In this document: positions 34,073 through 42,686 of the stretch, in pieces
How the letters are laid out: each line of letters begins with the position of its first letter
How positions within the stretch are numbered: position 1 is the first letter of the stretch
Assembly (NCBI RefSeq): GCF_014201115.1
Contig: NZ_JACHDO010000001.1
Span: 4,960,001 to 5,024,000 of the forward strand
DNA from: Nocardiopsis metallicus
GTDB lineage: Bacteria > Actinomycetota > Actinomycetes > Streptosporangiales > Streptosporangiaceae
Direction: 5' to 3'
Length of the DNA stretch: 64,000 nt
Position numbers and translations under genes: made by a program
The notes under the pieces: model-generated
What the model was told of the DNA's origin: nothing
Database searches by the model: none
The model's input: the letters and a program-made list of their open reading frames with translations, nothing else

Positions 34073-35764
34073 TCAGAGCTTGCGGCGGCGGCCGCGGCGC
34101 TTCTGGCTCGGCTTCAGGACGGGTTTGCCCGCATCGATCGCTTCCTGGCGCTTGGCCGCACCGTACTCCGAAAGTGCCTCCGCGAGGGCGGAAACCGAGG
34201 CTTTCGGTGCCAGGACGTCCACGCGCAGCCCGAACTCGATCGCGGTCTTCTCGGTCTCCGGACCGATCACGGCGATGGCGGTGGTGTTGTGCGGCTTGCC
34301 CGCGATCCCCACCAGGTTGCGCACCGTGGACGAGGACGTGAAGAGCACGGCGTCGAAGCCGCCGCCCTTGATCGCCTCGCGGACCGGCTGGGGCGGGGGC
34401 GCGGCGCGCACGGTGCGATAGGCCGTGACGTCGTCGATCTCCCACCCGAGGTCGGTGAGACCGGCGGCCAGCGTCTCGGTGGCGATGTCCGCGCGCGGCA
34501 GCAGGACCCGCTCGATGGGGTCGATCTCGGCGTCGTAGGGCGGCCAGACCTCCACCAGGCCCTTGCTGGACTGGGCGTCCTCCGGCGGCTCCAGGTCCGG
34601 CTGGATGCCGAACTCCCGGACCGCCTGCGCGGTGGCATCGCCGACCACGGCGACCTTGACCCCGGCGAATGCGCGGGCGTCCAGGCCGTAGGACTCCAGG
34701 CGCTCGCGGATGGCCTTCACGGCGTTCACGGAGGTGAAGGCGACCCACTGGTAGCGGCCGGTCACCAGACCGCGGACGGCGCGCTCCATCTGCTGCGGGG
34801 TACGCGGAGGCTCCACCGAGATGGTGGGCACCTCCTCGGGCACCGCGCCGTAGCCGCGCAGCTGGTCGGACAGGGCAGCGGCCTGCTCCTTGGTGCGGGG
34901 CACCAGGACGCGCCAGCCGAACAGCGGCCGGGTCTCGTACCAGGAGAGCTCGGGCTGGCGGGCCACCGGTGCACCGACGATCATCAGCGCGGGTGCGGTG
35001 ACGTGGTGGTTCTTGGCGTCGGTGGACTTGAGATCGGCGACCAGGCGGGCCAGCGTCGAGGTGACGGTGGTCTGGCGGGTGGTCCCGCCGGCGCGCACGA
35101 CCGCGACGGGCGTGGTGGCGGAGCGGCCGCCGGCGATGAGGGTCTTGCACACCACGTCGAATCCGGGCCCCTGGTGCTCGGGCGCCTCGCCCGCGGGGGC
35201 GTCCGCGCCCAGGACGACCAGCGGGGCGTCGCTGGCGGCCGCCTCCTGCCAGTCGACCTCCTTGCCGCCGTGCGGGCGCGCGTGCAGGACGCGCAGCTCG
35301 GGCTGGCCGTCGGCGAGCAGGGAGACGCCGCCGAAAGTCGGGACGGAGGTGATCGAGGAGACGCCGGGCGCGACCTCGACCTCGACCCCGGCCTCCTTGC
35401 ATGCGGCGACCAGCTCAGCGCCGCGGCAGCCGAAGAAGGGGTCGCCCGAGTACAGGCGCACGACCCGCTGGCCCTCCCGGGCGCGGGTGACGGCGAGGGT
35501 GTTGATGTCACCGCCGCACTCTGCGGCCTCGATCACGGAGACGTCCTCGGAGCAGTGCGCGAGGAGTTCGTCGCGGAAGACGGAGAGCTCGTCGGCGGCG
35601 GGCTCGCGGAGGGTGATGACCACGTCGGCGCGGCGCAGCAGCTCGGCGCCGCGCAGGGTCAGCAGGTCGGCGCCGCCCGGTCCGGAACCGACCAGGGCGA
35701 CATGACCGGGAACGCGTGCTCGGTGACGCGGTTCCTCCGGCTGGGGGCTGGCGTTGGCGTTCAC
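34073..35764 (-). CDS. hemD: Fused uroporphyrinogen-III methyltransferase/uroporphyrinogen-III synthase
   Basis: 563 residues from GTG 35764, with GAGGAG seven bases upstream. Residues about 20-255 are a SUMT/CobA-like methyltransferase (HVALVGSGPGGADLLTLRG, LYSGDPFFGCRGAELV, VAPGVSSITSVP). Residues about 290-540 are a HemD domain (GWRVLVPRTKEQAAALSDQL, WVAFTSVNAVKAI, VLLPRADIATETL, DAVLFTSSSTVRNLVG). One polypeptide therefore closes the tetrapyrrole ring and methylates it toward sirohaem and cobalamin. A lysine/arginine-rich tail ends it. This fusion is common in actinobacteria. Confidence 0.92.
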   Translation of the reverse strand: MNANASPQPEEPRHRARVPGHVALVGSGPGGADLLTLRGAELLRRADVVITLREPAADELSVFRDELLAHCSEDVSVIEAAECGGDINTLAVTRAREGQRVVRLYSGDPFFGCRGAELVAACKEAGVEVEVAPGVSSITSVPTFGGVSLLADGQPELRVLHARPHGGKEVDWQEAAASDAPLVVLGADAPAGEAPEHQGPGFDVVCKTLIAGGRSATTPVAVVRAGGTTRQTTVTSTLARLVADLKSTDAKNHHVTAPALMIVGAPVARQPELSWYETRPLFGWRVLVPRTKEQAAALSDQLRGYGAVPEEVPTISVEPPRTPQQMERAVRGLVTGRYQWVAFTSVNAVKAIRERLESYGLDARAFAGVKVAVVGDATAQAVREFGIQPDLEPPEDAQSSKGLVEVWPPYDAEIDPIERVLLPRADIATETLAAGLTDLGWEIDDVTAYRTVRAAPPPQPVREAIKGGGFDAVLFTSSSTVRNLVGIAGKPHNTTAIAVIGPETEKTAIEFGLRVDVLAPKASVSALAEALSEYGAAKRQEAIDAGKPVLKPSQKRRGRRRKL

Positions 35765-35895
35765 GTACTGGCTCCTCGTGTGTGGGTCGCCTGTGCCCCG
35801 GGGCGCGGACTCCGGGGCGGTGACGGTGCGGGGGCGACCCGCGCTGGTGTTCTCCCGTGCGGCGCCAGGCGCTGCCCGGGTTGTTCTGCTGGCGT

Positions 35896-36882
35896 CTAGG
35901 GAGTGTCCCTTTCGGCGAAGGCCTCGGCAACGATGCGGTCGGCGCCCTCGGCGATCATCTCCCGGGCCAGGTCGCGGCCGAGCCCGACGGCGGTGTCGAG
36001 GTCCTCGGGCGAGGCGATGTCGACGGTCCGCTCGCGGCGCACGGCGGTGGCACCGTCGGTGGCGACCACGGCGGCGCGCAGGCGCAGGCGGCCCCCGGTG
36101 CACTCGGCGTAGGCGCCGACCGGGGCGGCGCACCCGGCTTCGAGTTCGGACAGGACGGTGCGCTCGGCGACGACCTCGGCGCGGGTGGCCGGGTGGTCCA
36201 CGGAGGACAGGTAGGCGAGGTCGGCGTCGGCGCGCTCGGTGCGGCACTCCACGGCCAGGGCGCCCTGGCCGGGGGCGGGCAGCATCTGCTCGGGCTCGAA
36301 GACGTCGGTGACGTCGTCGCGGCGGCCCACACGGCCCAGTCCGGCGTAGGCGAGGACGACGGCGTCGAGTTCGCCGGAGGCGACCTTGCCCAGGCGGGTC
36401 TCGGCGTTGCCGCGGATGGGCACGTAGACGAGGTCGGGGCGCAGGGCGGACAGCTGGGCGACGCGGCGCGGGGAGCCGGTGCCGACCTTGGACCCGGCGG
36501 GCAGGTCCGCGAACTTGAGGCCGTCCCGGGCGCACAGGGCGTCGCGGGGGTCGTCGCGCTCGGGGATCGCGGCCAGGACCAGGCCCTCGGCGGGCGTGGT
36601 CGGCAGGTCCTTGAGCGAGTGCACGGCGAAGTCGATGGCGCCCGCGACCAGTTCGTCGCGCAGGGCGTTGACGAACACCCCGGTACCGCCGAGCTGGGTC
36701 AGGTGGGCCTTGGTGACGTCGCCGAAGCTGGTGATCAGCTCCAGCTCGATGGCCCGGCCGGTGCGCTCGGTGATGGTGTCGGCCACGCCCTGGGACTGCG
36801 TGGTGGCCATGGTGCTGCGGCGGGTGCCGAGCTTGGCGGGTGCGGCGGTCGTGCCCTCAGCCGAGGTGCCTTCAGCGGTCAT
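35896..36882 (-). CDS. hemC: Porphobilinogen deaminase (hydroxymethylbilane synthase)
   Basis: Polymerises four porphobilinogens to hydroxymethylbilane. 328 residues from ATG 36882, which overlaps the hemA stop (ATGA). LGTRRSTMATTQSQ is the conserved N terminus, FAVHSLKDLPT holds the catalytic Asp, and the Cys that carries the dipyrromethane cofactor is in ELEAGCAAPVGAYA. The first 15 residues are an Ala/Thr extension. Confidence 0.95.
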   Translation of the reverse strand: MTAEGTSAEGTTAAPAKLGTRRSTMATTQSQGVADTITERTGRAIELELITSFGDVTKAHLTQLGGTGVFVNALRDELVAGAIDFAVHSLKDLPTTPAEGLVLAAIPERDDPRDALCARDGLKFADLPAGSKVGTGSPRRVAQLSALRPDLVYVPIRGNAETRLGKVASGELDAVVLAYAGLGRVGRRDDVTDVFEPEQMLPAPGQGALAVECRTERADADLAYLSSVDHPATRAEVVAERTVLSELEAGCAAPVGAYAECTGGRLRLRAAVVATDGATAVRRERTVDIASPEDLDTAVGLGRDLAREMIAEGADRIVAEAFAERDTP

Positions 36883-38471
36883 GCCTTCTCCTGTGCGGTC
36901 CGCGCGGCCGTGGCCGGGCGGACGGGGTCGGCCACCGGCTCGGCGGCCTTCGTGGTCTGCTGGGTCTGGATGTCGAGATCGAACAGCTGGCGCAGGGCGG
37001 CCTCGTAGGCTTCCCCGTCGGGGGCCGCGGCCAGCTCCTTCACGCGCACGGTCGGTCTGTGCAGGAGCTTGTCGGCGACTCTGCGCATGGCGCGGCCGAT
37101 CTCCTCGCGGGTGCGCTCGTCGAGGTCGTCGGGGAGGCGGCCGTGCAGACGGGAGAGTTCGGACTCCACGACGTCGCGGGCCTGGGCGCGCAGGGCGACG
37201 ACGGTGGGCGCGACCTCGTTGGCGCGGCGGATCGCGCGGAAGTCGTTGACCTCCTCGTCGACGATCTCGCGCACGAGGGGCAGGGCGCTGGAGCGGCCGG
37301 TGCCGTGGTCGGCCCCGGCGGCGACGGCCTGGCGCAGGTCCTCGATGTCCACCAGGCGGGCCCCGGGCAGCTCGCGTACCCCGGGGTCGATGTCGCGGGG
37401 CAGCGCGAGGTCGAGGAAGACGAGGGGGCGCACGCGGCCCTCGGTGGCGGCGGCCACGGTGTCGGCGGTGAGCACCAGGCCCTGGGCTCCGGTGCAGGAG
37501 ATGACCAGGTCGACGTCGGCAAGGGCCTCGGCCGCGTCGGCGAAGGGAACGGAGCTGGCCCGCACGGTGTCGTAGGCCTCGTTGAGGCACTCGGCGAGGC
37601 GGGCGGCGCGCTCCTGGGTGCGGTTGGCGACGATCACCGTTCCGGCGCCCTGGCGGGCGACGGTGTTGGCGGACAGCGCGCTCATGGAACCGGCGCCGAG
37701 GACCAGCACCCGGGTGCCGGTGAGCGGGCCGGAGGGGAGCTCGGCGCTGAGCGTGCGGGGCGCGGGCTGGTCCGAGGCGGGGCTGTCGGCGGTGGGCACG
37801 TCGGCAGAAGGCGCGTCGGCCGCGGGCCGGTCGGCCCCGGACACCGCGGCGGAGATCTGCTCGGCAGACATCCCGGACATGGGGCAGCCGACGGGCGGGG
37901 TGACGTCCACGGCGGGCAAGGAGGGGTTCGGAGTCACCGCGAGGTCGCGGGCGGCGACGGTGAGGCCGAAGCTCACCATGTCGGCCCCGGCGTGGTCCAG
38001 GTGGGTCTCGGTGTGGGCGCGCTTTCCCACACGCAGGGCGCGCTGGCCGAGGTCGTTGAGGACCCGGCCGACCGAACCGGTCTCCTGGCCCTCCTTGAGG
38101 GAGTTGCGCACCTGGCCGAGGATCTGGCCCTCGCCGACGACCATGGAGTCAAGGCCGCAGGTGACGGAGAACAGGTGCTGGACGGCGCTGTCCTCGTAGT
38201 GCACGTAGAGGTGCTCGGAGAGCTCGCCGAGGGTCACGCCCGTGTGCCAGGCGAGGAGTTCGGTGATGGCGGCGACCCCGCCGTGGTACCCCTCCACGTC
38301 GGCGTAGATCTCGGTGCGGTTGCAGGTGGAGACCACCATGACCTCGTTGACGGCGTCGGAGCCGACCATCTCACCGACCGCCTTGGTGCGCGTCTGTCCG
38401 TTCAACGCGACACGTTCGAGTAGCGCCACCGGCGAACTCCGATGACTCAACCCCACGGCCAGGACACTCAT
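36879..38471 (-). CDS. hemA: Glutamyl-tRNA reductase
   Basis: Reduces glutamyl-tRNA to glutamate-1-semialdehyde with NADPH, the committed step of the C5 pathway. 530 residues from ATG 38471 with AGGAG six bases upstream. The catalytic Cys is in VVSTCNRTEIYADV near residue 50 and the NADPH site is RVLVLGAGSMSA. A Pro/Ala/Ser-rich insert of about 60 residues separates the two, making the protein longer than the usual 430-470; such inserts occur in other actinobacteria. Translationally coupled to hemC. Confidence 0.95.
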   Translation of the reverse strand: MSVLAVGLSHRSSPVALLERVALNGQTRTKAVGEMVGSDAVNEVMVVSTCNRTEIYADVEGYHGGVAAITELLAWHTGVTLGELSEHLYVHYEDSAVQHLFSVTCGLDSMVVGEGQILGQVRNSLKEGQETGSVGRVLNDLGQRALRVGKRAHTETHLDHAGADMVSFGLTVAARDLAVTPNPSLPAVDVTPPVGCPMSGMSAEQISAAVSGADRPAADAPSADVPTADSPASDQPAPRTLSAELPSGPLTGTRVLVLGAGSMSALSANTVARQGAGTVIVANRTQERAARLAECLNEAYDTVRASSVPFADAAEALADVDLVISCTGAQGLVLTADTVAAATEGRVRPLVFLDLALPRDIDPGVRELPGARLVDIEDLRQAVAAGADHGTGRSSALPLVREIVDEEVNDFRAIRRANEVAPTVVALRAQARDVVESELSRLHGRLPDDLDERTREEIGRAMRRVADKLLHRPTVRVKELAAAPDGEAYEAALRQLFDLDIQTQQTTKAAEPVADPVRPATAARTAQEKA

Positions 38472-38616
38472 CCGCACTCCTATGCAGGCACTAGGTCTCT
38501 CCATGTTCGGGGACGGCCGAAGACCCCCGTCGTCACCCCCCCGAAACGCGGCGAACGCTCGCTCCTCGCCACCGCCACACGCGCCTTGGGACCCCTGTCC
38601 CAGGACCCGGTTCGTC

Positions 38617-39309
38617 TTATGTCACTTCCAGTCCCGCCCGGTTCGCCCGGCCGTCGCCGTCGGCCCTGCGCTGCGCGTGGAAGGCGAGGATCTGGAGTTC
38701 GATGGACAAGTCGACCTTACGCACATCGACCCCGTCCGGCACATTCAGCACGACGGGGGCGAAGTTGAGAATGCTGGTCACCCCTGCCTCCACGAAGCGG
38801 CTGGCCACACCCTGGGCGGATCCGGCCGACGTGGCTATCACACCGATGGAAACACCTCTGGAACGCACAACCTCCTCCAGGCTGTCAATATGCCTCACGT
38901 CCAGCGACGCTACGGTCCGGCCGACCACCTCGGGGTCGGCGTCGAGCAGGGCCGCGATCCGGAAGCCACGGGTCCCGAAGCCCCCGTAGTTGGCCAGAGC
39001 GCGTCCCAGGTTGCCGATCCCGACGATGGCCACGGACCAGTCCTGGGTGAGACCAAGCTCACGCGAGATCTGGTAGATGAGGTACTCGACCTCGTAGCCC
39101 ACCCCTCTCGTCCCGTAGGAACCCAGGTGGGACAGGTCCTTGCGGAGCTTCGCCGAGTTCACACCGGCGGCGCCGGCCAGCCCCTCGGAGGAGACCGTGG
39201 CAGTGCCCCGATCCTGAAGGGCCTGCAGAGCGCGGAGGTAGACCGGAAGTCGGGCGACGGTGGCCTCCGGGATTCCCCTCTCCCGGGGCCTGGGCGGGCG
39301 ACTTGTCAC
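38617..39309 (-). CDS. rex: Redox-sensing transcriptional repressor Rex
   Basis: 230 residues from GTG 39309 with AGGAG about ten bases upstream; the longer open frame to 39450 would start inside the promoter. The winged helix (ATVARLPVYLRALQAL, SAKLRKDLSHLGSYG) precedes a Rossmann domain (VAIVGIGNLGRALANYGGF) that binds NADH/NAD+. NADH release lets it repress genes of respiration and haem supply. It heads the hemACD-hemB direction and has its own binding site upstream. Confidence 0.95.
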   Translation of the reverse strand: MTSRPPRPRERGIPEATVARLPVYLRALQALQDRGTATVSSEGLAGAAGVNSAKLRKDLSHLGSYGTRGVGYEVEYLIYQISRELGLTQDWSVAIVGIGNLGRALANYGGFGTRGFRIAALLDADPEVVGRTVASLDVRHIDSLEEVVRSRGVSIGVIATSAGSAQGVASRFVEAGVTSILNFAPVVLNVPDGVDVRKVDLSIELQILAFHAQRRADGDGRANRAGLEVT

Positions 39310-39421
39310 AGGGTGGCGCTCCTGGGGGCGGTCGGTTCGGGCGGCGTGCGGAGCACGCGCGGATCCGGCGCCAACCGCCGCGACCGCGCACCTCCCCCGC
39401 CCTGCTGGTTGTGGGAACCCC

Positions 39422-39450
39422 AGATTACGTGCTTGTGAAAGCACGCACAA
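39422..39450 (-). promoter_or_regulatory. rex-hem promoter with Rex operator
   Basis: TTGTGAAAGCACGCACAA at 39433-39450 matches the Rex consensus TTGTGAANNNNTTCACAA at 12 of the 14 defined bases. On the minus strand it covers the -35 TTGTGC (39450-39445) and spacer; the -10 TAATCT is at 39427-39422, 17 bases away. This implies autoregulation of rex and the downstream hem genes. Confidence 0.75.
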
Positions 39451-39708
39451 AGTGGGGTCCGGTGTGATGCGGGCGGTCCGAGTTCACACAATTTGGGCCC
39501 TGACGGCGGGATCCGAAACGGAAGATCACAGCAACCCCATTCCGGACAGACCGACAGACCGCAACCTCAGGACAATCGGGCACCAAAAAGGCGCCGGTGC
39601 CATGAGCAGACGCACTGCCGTGGACACGCGGCGCCGTTTCGCGCGCGAACGCGCGAGATGAGGGACCGGGGGGAGAAGGAGAGAGGACCAGGCCCGGAAG
39701 GCGGATCA
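39451..39708. other. Intergenic region between rex promoter and glutaredoxin gene
   Basis: No gene supported. A 19-codon open frame at 39602-39661 on + (SRRTAVDTRRRFARERAR) faintly recalls leader peptides but has no target gene behind it on that strand. Confidence 0.4.
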
Positions 39709-39993
39709 TCAGGACAGCGCGGAACGCAACCGCTCCTCGGACACCCGCCAGAAGTCGTGGCGGCGGCCGTCCACGAAGGTCACCGGGATCTTGTCCCAGT
39801 ACTCCTCGCGGTCCGCCTCCGGTACCTGCGCCAGATCCTGTTCGGCACGGCCCACCCCGAGCTCGTCCGTCACCCGCTCGATGACCGACCACGCGTCCTC
39901 GCACAGATGGCACCCGGACTTGCCGAGCATGACCACCCGCGACTTCCCCGACCACTCCGAGGTTTCCGGCATATTTCGCTCCGATTCCGCCAT
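39709..39993 (-). CDS. Glutaredoxin-like protein (DUF836)
   Basis: 94 residues. VVMLGKSGCHLCEDAWSVIERV carries the CxxC redox motif, and KIPVTFVDGRRHDFWRVSEERL contains the cis-Pro and C-terminal helix. Thiol-disulfide oxidoreductase of the glutaredoxin fold; in an organism using mycothiol its electron donor is probably not glutathione. It starts 13 bases after the ThiS-like gene and is co-transcribed with it. Confidence 0.82.
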   Translation of the reverse strand: MAESERNMPETSEWSGKSRVVMLGKSGCHLCEDAWSVIERVTDELGVGRAEQDLAQVPEADREEYWDKIPVTFVDGRRHDFWRVSEERLRSALS

Positions 39994-40006
39994 GTTTTCC
40001 GACCCC

Positions 40007-40264
40007 TCACCCGCCCGCGAAAGGCGGTAGGACCTCGATCACAGTCCCGTCCGTGACAGCGACCTCACCGTGCGCCCGCCGACCGACCGGATTCTCGTCC
40101 ACCAGGAGCGAGGAAGCCCCCAGCACGCGCCGGAAACGGTCGTCGGGGTGCAGGTGACACGCCGCTTCGAGGGCTGCCGCGAGAGTGTCGGCCTCGACCG
40201 TCTCCTCGGCCGTTCCAGCCGCTTCTTTCGCGGATGCCCAGTACCGGATAGTGCACTTCGCCAT
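40007..40264 (-). CDS. MoaD/ThiS family sulfur carrier-like protein
   Basis: 85 residues from ATG 40264. Beta-grasp fold: CTIRYWASAKEAAGTAEETVEADTLAAALEAAC and a C-terminal TVIEVLPPFAGG. The Gly-Gly end is where sulfur is loaded as thiocarboxylate by an E1-like enzyme. No molybdopterin, thiamine or adenylating gene is adjacent, so its pathway is open. First gene of the pair with the glutaredoxin, divergent from glnR. Confidence 0.85.
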   Translation of the reverse strand: MAKCTIRYWASAKEAAGTAEETVEADTLAAALEAACHLHPDDRFRRVLGASSLLVDENPVGRRAHGEVAVTDGTVIEVLPPFAGG

Positions 40265-40373
40265 CTGTTGATTATCCTTGGTGTTGCTCGGAGGCGACGT
40301 ATTAAACAAATCTTCACCGGGGGCAATGGCGCCTTCGATCGCCCGTCACAAGCGGGCCGACGAGAAGAGACGC

Positions 40374-41150
40374 ATGAGCCATCTGCTGCTACTCACGAAC
40401 TCGAACGAACCGTCCGACCACGTTCTTCCCGCCCTCGGACTCCTCCTGCACTCGGTGCGGGTGGCGCCCGCGGAGGCCGGAGCACTGCTGGCCTCCGGCG
40501 CCGGCGGGAACTCGGGAGCCCCGGTCAACGCCATTCTGGTCGACGCGCGCACGGACCTGGCGGCGGCCCGTAACTTCTGCCGCCTGCTCGACACCACCGG
40601 GCTGGACTGCCCGCTGCTGGTCATCCTGACCGAGGGCGGCGTCGCGGCGCTGACCCCGGACTGGCAGGTCGACGACTTCCTCCTGGCCACCGCCGGACCC
40701 GCCGAGGTCGAGGCCCGCCTCCGCCTGGCCGTCGGTTCCGCCGACGCCGGGTCCGACGACCCGGACGAGATCCGCCGCGGCGACCTCGTGATCGACGAGG
40801 CCACCTACATCGCCCGCCTGCGCGGGCGGATCCTCGACCTCACCTTCAAGGAGTTCGAACTGCTCAAGTTCCTGGCGCAGCACCCCGGCCGGGTCTTCAC
40901 CCGGGCGCAACTGCTCCAGGAGGTCTGGGGTTACGACTACTTCGGCGGCACCCGGACCATCGACGTCCACGTCCGCCGCCTGCGCGCCAAGCTGGGCTCG
41001 GAGTACGAGTCCCTCATCGGCACCGTCCGCAACGTGGGCTACCGCTTCGTGCCGGACCCCGTGAGCAAGGCGGCGGCCGCGCCGCACGCCTCCGCCGAGG
41101 CGGCCGAGCAGCTGCCCGCCGCCCGGCCCGCGGAGGCCAGGGCCAAGTAG
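40374..41150 (+). CDS. glnR: Nitrogen regulator GlnR, orphan OmpR-type
   Basis: 258 residues from ATG 40374. The start MSHLLLLTNSNEPSDHVLPA, the receiver-like segment ILVDARTDLAAARNFCRLLD and the winged helix (LTFKEFELLKFLAQHPGRVF, EVWGYDYFGGTRTIDVHVRR, GTVRNVGYRF) closely follow streptomycete GlnR, which controls glnA, amtB and nitrate genes without phosphorylation by a paired kinase. No kinase gene is adjacent. An Ala/Pro-rich tail ends the protein. A true T-tract terminator follows at 41180-41222. Confidence 0.93.
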   Translation: MSHLLLLTNSNEPSDHVLPALGLLLHSVRVAPAEAGALLASGAGGNSGAPVNAILVDARTDLAAARNFCRLLDTTGLDCPLLVILTEGGVAALTPDWQVDDFLLATAGPAEVEARLRLAVGSADAGSDDPDEIRRGDLVIDEATYIARLRGRILDLTFKEFELLKFLAQHPGRVFTRAQLLQEVWGYDYFGGTRTIDVHVRRLRAKLGSEYESLIGTVRNVGYRFVPDPVSKAAAAPHASAEAAEQLPAARPAEARAK

Positions 41151-41179
41151 GGACCAGGACCCCAGCGGCCATGACCGCC

Positions 41180-41222
41180 CCGGGGCGCCCGCGTTCACGC
41201 GCAGGCGCCCCGGAGCCTTTTT
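41180..41222 (+). terminator. Intrinsic terminator after glnR
   Basis: CCGGGGCGCC (41180-41189) and GGCGCCCCGG (41204-41213) followed by AGCC and T5 (41218-41222). Confidence 0.8.
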
Positions 41223-41387
41223 GGGACCCCTTGGGCTCTTTTGGGCCCTCTTCGCAAGGTCGGTCCCGAAAGCACAGCGTGCGCACTCGTACTCAGCGGG
41301 CACACGCCCTAAGATCGGTGGGGCACCCGACGGGCGAGGCATGGCAGGCGTGGCGGAGCCCCGCGGCCGGGTGCGGCCAGAGCCGCC

Positions 41388-42491
41388 ATGGCGCGCCCCC
41401 GGAGGAGTGAGATCGCACCGATGCCGACCCCCGCCGCGACGACCCCCGCTACCCACGCCCAGTACAGACCCCGCCTGAGCAGTGTCATCGGTGCGGCCTT
41501 CGTCGGTTGCACACTGATCGCAGTGATGACCCCGGCCCACGCCGAGCCGGTCCCGGCGACGCTCGTCTTCGCCCGGTCCGCCGACTCCGTCGAGCCGGGC
41601 GCGGTGCTCGTGCCCAACGCGCTCTCGGTACGCAACAACAGCAGCGATCTGACGCTCTGCGTCATCAGTCTGGAGGTCCCAGCCTCCGATTTCGATCACC
41701 ACGGTTTTCCCGGGCCGCAGGAGGTCGGACCGAATGAAGGCCTTCCGCTCGGCACGGTGACGGGCCGGGCCCGCCAAGACGTCAACGTGATGGCGACCCT
41801 GTCCTACGCGTTCGCCGACTCCGAGACCGGCTGCTCCGGTGGGACGGAGCAGTCCGCCAGCGCCACATGGTCGATTCAGATCGTCGATCCCGAGCCCTCC
41901 CCCACTCCGACCGAGGAGCCCACGGAGGAACCGACCGAAGAGCCGACCCGGGAACCTTCGCCGTCGCCCTCTCCGACCGAGGGGCCCACCAGGGAACCGG
42001 ACCCCACCGAGACGGACGGTACGCCCCCGCCCACCGAGGGGGCCACACCACCCTCTTCTCCGAGGCCCACAGCCACCGAGGGGAACAGCGGCGGGTCCGG
42101 CAACAATGGATCCGGAAACAGCGGATCCGGCAACAACAACCGGTCCCCGTCCAGCACGCCCGACCGGACACCGCCGCGTTCGAGTGTGAGCAGCGTGCCC
42201 ACCAGCAGCGCCGACATCCCCACGCTTCCCCGCAACGAGGCGGACCTGCCCGACCTCTCCCCGGGGGCCGCCGAGGACCTGGCCGAACTCCCGCTGGTCA
42301 CTCCGACCTCGGACGAGGACGCCGACAACGAGACCGAGATCGCCGCCGACCACTCGGACATGGGGCCCTCGGTCGCCCCGGCCGTCCTGCTCGCCGCGTT
42401 CCTGCTCGCCCTGCTGCTGGCCACTCCGCTGGCCCCCACCCGCCGAGTGCGGATCGGCAACGGCTACCAGGGCAGGCGCCGCAAGGGCTGA
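41388..42491 (+). CDS. Secreted, C-terminally membrane-anchored repeat protein
   Basis: Up to 367 residues; ATG 41421 is an alternative start. Signal peptide around residues 30-52 (SSVIGAAFVGCTLIAVMTPAHA). The exported domain (about 53-165) is beta-rich with two Cys. A linker of TEEP repeats (DNA repeat about 41905-41960), Pro/Thr/Ser, then Asn/Gly/Ser (GNSGGSGNNGSGNSGSGNN) follows. Near the end is a transmembrane helix (APAVLLAAFLLALLLATPLA) and a basic tail. No LPXTG or LAXTG, so it is membrane- rather than sortase-anchored. Function unknown; an envelope protein. Confidence 0.65.
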   Translation: MARPRRSEIAPMPTPAATTPATHAQYRPRLSSVIGAAFVGCTLIAVMTPAHAEPVPATLVFARSADSVEPGAVLVPNALSVRNNSSDLTLCVISLEVPASDFDHHGFPGPQEVGPNEGLPLGTVTGRARQDVNVMATLSYAFADSETGCSGGTEQSASATWSIQIVDPEPSPTPTEEPTEEPTEEPTREPSPSPSPTEGPTREPDPTETDGTPPPTEGATPPSSPRPTATEGNSGGSGNNGSGNSGSGNNNRSPSSTPDRTPPRSSVSSVPTSSADIPTLPRNEADLPDLSPGAAEDLAELPLVTPTSDEDADNETEIAADHSDMGPSVAPAVLLAAFLLALLLATPLAPTRRVRIGNGYQGRRRKG

Positions 42492-42686
42492 CCGGTCACC
42501 GCACCACCTCAACCCGCTCCACGCGATCCACGCGTTTCCGGGGCCCGGAGCGGCTTCTGGGCCCCGAAGCCGTTCCACGACCCGTCGCGCCACCGCACCC
42601 GGCCGACCTGGGTCGTTGGTCACCATGCGGGCCCATACGAGCGTCGAATCCTGCGATCGGACCGACAGGATCTAGGATCCAGACTC

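Noticed and set aside
33021..35402. hemB frame extended into a 793-residue protein
   Set aside because: The N-terminal 460 residues are Arg/Ala/Gly-rich shadow of cobA-hemD; hemB starts at ATG 34019.
34073..36535. cobA-hemD frame extended to 820 residues
   Set aside because: The extra 257 residues are antiparallel-frame shadow of hemC; GTG 35764 has a proper ribosome site.
39602..39661. 19-codon ORF SRRTAVDTRRRFARERAR as a leader peptide
   Set aside because: Lacks Cys or another amino-acid run and has no gene downstream on its strand.
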